Shown here in pieces: positions 5,455-6,925 of a stretch of 6,925 nt of DNA; positions within the stretch are counted from its first letter, which is position 1; each line of letters starts with the position of its first letter. The DNA comes from Oscillospiraceae bacterium (GTDB lineage: Bacteria; Bacillota; Clostridia; Oscillospirales; Oscillospiraceae). The DNA is taken from assembly GCA_017480395.1 (NCBI GenBank), contig JAFVAS010000120.1:1-6925 (forward strand), written 5' to 3'. The notes under the pieces were generated by a model. That model worked only from the letters and a program-made list of their open reading frames with translations, had not been told where the DNA came from and did no database searches. A program made the position numbers and the translations under genes.

Positions 5455-5463
5455 ATTATAGCA
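5455..5463 (-). promoter_or_regulatory. Extended -10 promoter of the SDR gene
   Basis: TGC-TATAAT (5463-5455) is a consensus extended -10. The sequence 17 nt upstream (AGAACA) matches TTGACA at only 3 of 6 positions. Upstream of that, about 5480-5530 is very AT-rich with A and T runs, in contrast to the GC-rich surroundings, and could act as an UP element. The predicted 5' UTR is about 78 nt, with a weak AAAGGG/CCCTTT hairpin (6-bp stem). Confidence 0.7.
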
Positions 5464-5520
5464 CGTCTGGCGCCATCTGTTCTTGTTATTTTTTATAAAT
5501 AAACAAAAAATTTTTGTATG

Positions 5521-5563
5521 TTTAAATAAAGCCATACGGCGGCCCACAAACGGGCCGCCGTAT
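5521..5563 (-). terminator. Terminator hairpin after the heptad-repeat gene
   Basis: A perfect 12-bp stem ATACGGCGGCCC/GGGCCGCCGTAT (5563-5552 with 5545-5534) with a 6-nt loop begins 7 nt after the stop codon. On the minus strand it is followed by GGCTTTATTTAAA, a broken T-rich tail. Efficient termination is likely but the U-tract is imperfect. Confidence 0.75.
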
Positions 5564-5569
5564 TTACAT

Positions 5570-6925
5570 TCAGCCGATCTTCTGGGTGCGGAGGATGAAC
5601 TGCACCGAGCCGGGCTGGACGCTGTGGTCGGAGGCGAAGCTGGTGTACTCCCCGCTCAGCGCCTGGAGGGCCTTGAGCCGATCCACCAGGGCCTGCCCGT
5701 CGTCCTCAAAGAGGTCGGCCAGCTTCCGGACGCCCTCGGCGTCGAACTCCGTCATGCCGTCCATCAGCTGCTGCGCGCCGGAGAGCAGCTCGCCCACCCC
5801 GTCGCTCAGGGTGGTGCCGCCCTCCCTCAGCGCGCCGGTTCCCTCCTTCAGGCTGGAGGTGCCGTCGGCCAGGGCGTCGATGCCGCCGGAGAGCTGATCC
5901 ACCCCCTGGCTCAGGGCCGGGCCGTTGGCGTTCAGGGTTCCGGTGCCGGTTTTCAGCGTGTCCGCCCCGTCGGACAGGGTCTCCGCCCCGGCGGCAAGCT
6001 GGCCCGCCCCGTCGGAGAGGGCCCCCGCCCCGTCGGAGAGCTGGGAGGCGCCGTCGGAGAGCTGGGACGCCCCCGCGTCGGCGCTCTGGGCCCCATGGGC
6101 CAGGGCCTCCGCTCCGTCGGAGAGCTGGCCCACGCCCTGCACCAGGGCCGTGCTGCTCTGGGACATCTGATCCAATCCGCCGATGATGGCCCCCAGATTG
6201 TCGTCGCTGACCAGGGTGTCGATGCCGTTCTGGATGGCCTGGGCCCCGGCGGCGATCTGGGCGTTGCCGGTCTGGAGGGAGCCGACGCCATTGGAGATGC
6301 CGCCCGCCGCCTCGTAGATGCCGGGCTGGGTGGCGTCGTTGCTCCTGGCCCCCGCCTGGATCTGGGCCGCACCCAGCTGGATCTGGGTCAGGGCGTCATC
6401 CGCCGCCTTCGCCTTGGCCAGATAGGTCTGATAGGTCGTCTCGGACATGGCCAGGCTCAGCGCGGTGTGGTGGCTCTGGGCATCCGCCATGGCCCCCTGC
6501 ACCAGGGCCTGGAGCTGTGCGGCGGCGGCCTCGATGGCCTGGGCCCCGGAATAGATCTGATCCGCGCCGCTCTGGATGCCCTGGGCGGCGGCGTCCACCT
6601 GGGTCAGCCCACCGGCCATCTGGCTCGTGCCCGCCTCGATGGCCTGGGCCCCGCCGTAGAGGCTCTGGCCCTGGTCATTCTTCAGCGCCGCGCCGACGCT
6701 GACCGCGCCGTCATGCAGGGCGCTCACCCCGGCGGGGAGACCGGCCACCTGGCCCTGCAGGGTGGTCAGCCCCTGGCTCAGGTTTTGCGCGCCGGTATCC
6801 AGGGTGGTCAGACCGCCGGACAGGGCGGCCATGTTCTGGGAGACCTGCTGCGCCCCCGCGTAGAGCAGCACACTGCTGTCGGCCAGCTGCGCCGCGCCGC
6901 CGGAGAGGGTCGCCGCGCCGGAGGC
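5570..6925 (-). CDS. xxxLxxG heptad-repeat protein, C-terminal part (YhgE/Pip- or MMPL-associated)
   Basis: The C-terminal 451 residues of a larger protein; the frame is open at the right edge, so the true start is not in the window. Most of it is a Leu-x-x-Gly heptad array rich in Ala, Gly, Ser, Asp and Gln. The cleanest run is about 18 units at 5753-6136 (QLSDGAS, QLSDGAG, ALSDGAG, TLSDGAD...). Earlier units are looser and are interrupted at about 6380-6480 by a helical segment (YQTYLAKAKAADDALTQ). The last 58 residues (FDAEGVRKLADLFEDDGQALVDRLKAL...GSVQFILRT) are a tail I associate with this class. Such arrays occur in extracytoplasmic parts of Firmicutes YhgE/Pip phage-infection-type proteins and MMPL (RND) transporters. 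No membrane segment is visible here, so the anchor must lie in the missing N-terminal part. Because no ABC-2-type membrane segments follow the repeats, an MMPL-like or other N-terminally anchored layout seems more likely than a standard YhgE. Confidence 0.8.
   Translation of the reverse strand, partial: ASGAATLSGGAAQLADSSVLLYAGAQQVSQNMAALSGGLTTLDTGAQNLSQGLTTLQGQVAGLPAGVSALHDGAVSVGAALKNDQGQSLYGGAQAIEAGTSQMAGGLTQVDAAAQGIQSGADQIYSGAQAIEAAAAQLQALVQGAMADAQSHHTALSLAMSETTYQTYLAKAKAADDALTQIQLGAAQIQAGARSNDATQPGIYEAAGGISNGVGSLQTGNAQIAAGAQAIQNGIDTLVSDDNLGAIIGGLDQMSQSSTALVQGVGQLSDGAEALAHGAQSADAGASQLSDGASQLSDGAGALSDGAGQLAAGAETLSDGADTLKTGTGTLNANGPALSQGVDQLSGGIDALADGTSSLKEGTGALREGGTTLSDGVGELLSGAQQLMDGMTEFDAEGVRKLADLFEDDGQALVDRLKALQALSGEYTSFASDHSVQPGSVQFILRTQKIG
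5753..6136 (-). repeat. Tandem 21-bp coding repeats (heptad LxxG units)
   Basis: About eighteen 7-residue units encoded by diverged 21-bp repeats. Between about 5998 and 6064 the DNA itself is nearly repeated (the phrase CCGTCGGAGAG recurs every 21 bp on the plus strand). This points to recent unit duplication or slippage within an older protein repeat. Confidence 0.85.

Overview
The window reads as a chromosomal segment of a high-GC member of the Clostridia, most like gut Oscillospiraceae (the Flavonifractor/Lawsonibacter/Oscillibacter type). This is inferred from the Firmicutes order rimP-nusA-rnpM(ylxR)-ylxQ-infB, strong AGGAGG ribosome sites, G/C-ending codons and the style of the proteins. 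No tRNA, rRNA, CRISPR array or insertion sequence was seen.

Region 1 (about 1-3410, minus strand) is the transcription/translation housekeeping operon. Read from right to left it holds a sigma-A promoter, a short leader with an intrinsic terminator, rimP (30S maturation), nusA (transcription elongation/termination), rnpM/ylxR, ylxQ (L7Ae-like RNA-binding protein) and the N-terminal 265 codons of infB (IF2), which runs off the left edge. The genes are close or overlapping (18 nt, 37 nt, a 4-nt overlap). The exception is a 102-nt ylxQ-infB gap that carries a perfect 14-bp stem-loop. The leader terminator lies between the promoter and rimP, as expected if NusA limits its own operon by attenuation. 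infB begins with TTG.

Region 2 (3410-4490) holds a hotdog-fold (PaaI-type) thioesterase gene on the minus strand, broken by a single-base frameshift. Divergent from it is a small plus-strand gene for a cysteine-containing protein that resembles a ferritin-like protein with lost metal ligands. Their shared 128-nt spacer contains an excellent promoter for the thioesterase and a 16-bp palindrome with a TATAAT on each strand.

Region 3 (4491-5569) holds a complete classical short-chain dehydrogenase/reductase on the minus strand, with an extended -10 promoter in an AT-rich patch and its own terminator.

Region 4 (5570-6925) is the C-terminal 451 residues of a large protein built of xxxLxxG heptad repeats, of the kind attached to YhgE/Pip or MMPL-type membrane proteins. 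It is open at the right edge and ends in a strong hairpin.

No wholly new system was found. The most interesting signals are regulatory: the rimP-nusA leader attenuator with an overlapping small ORF, and the large hairpin in front of infB.
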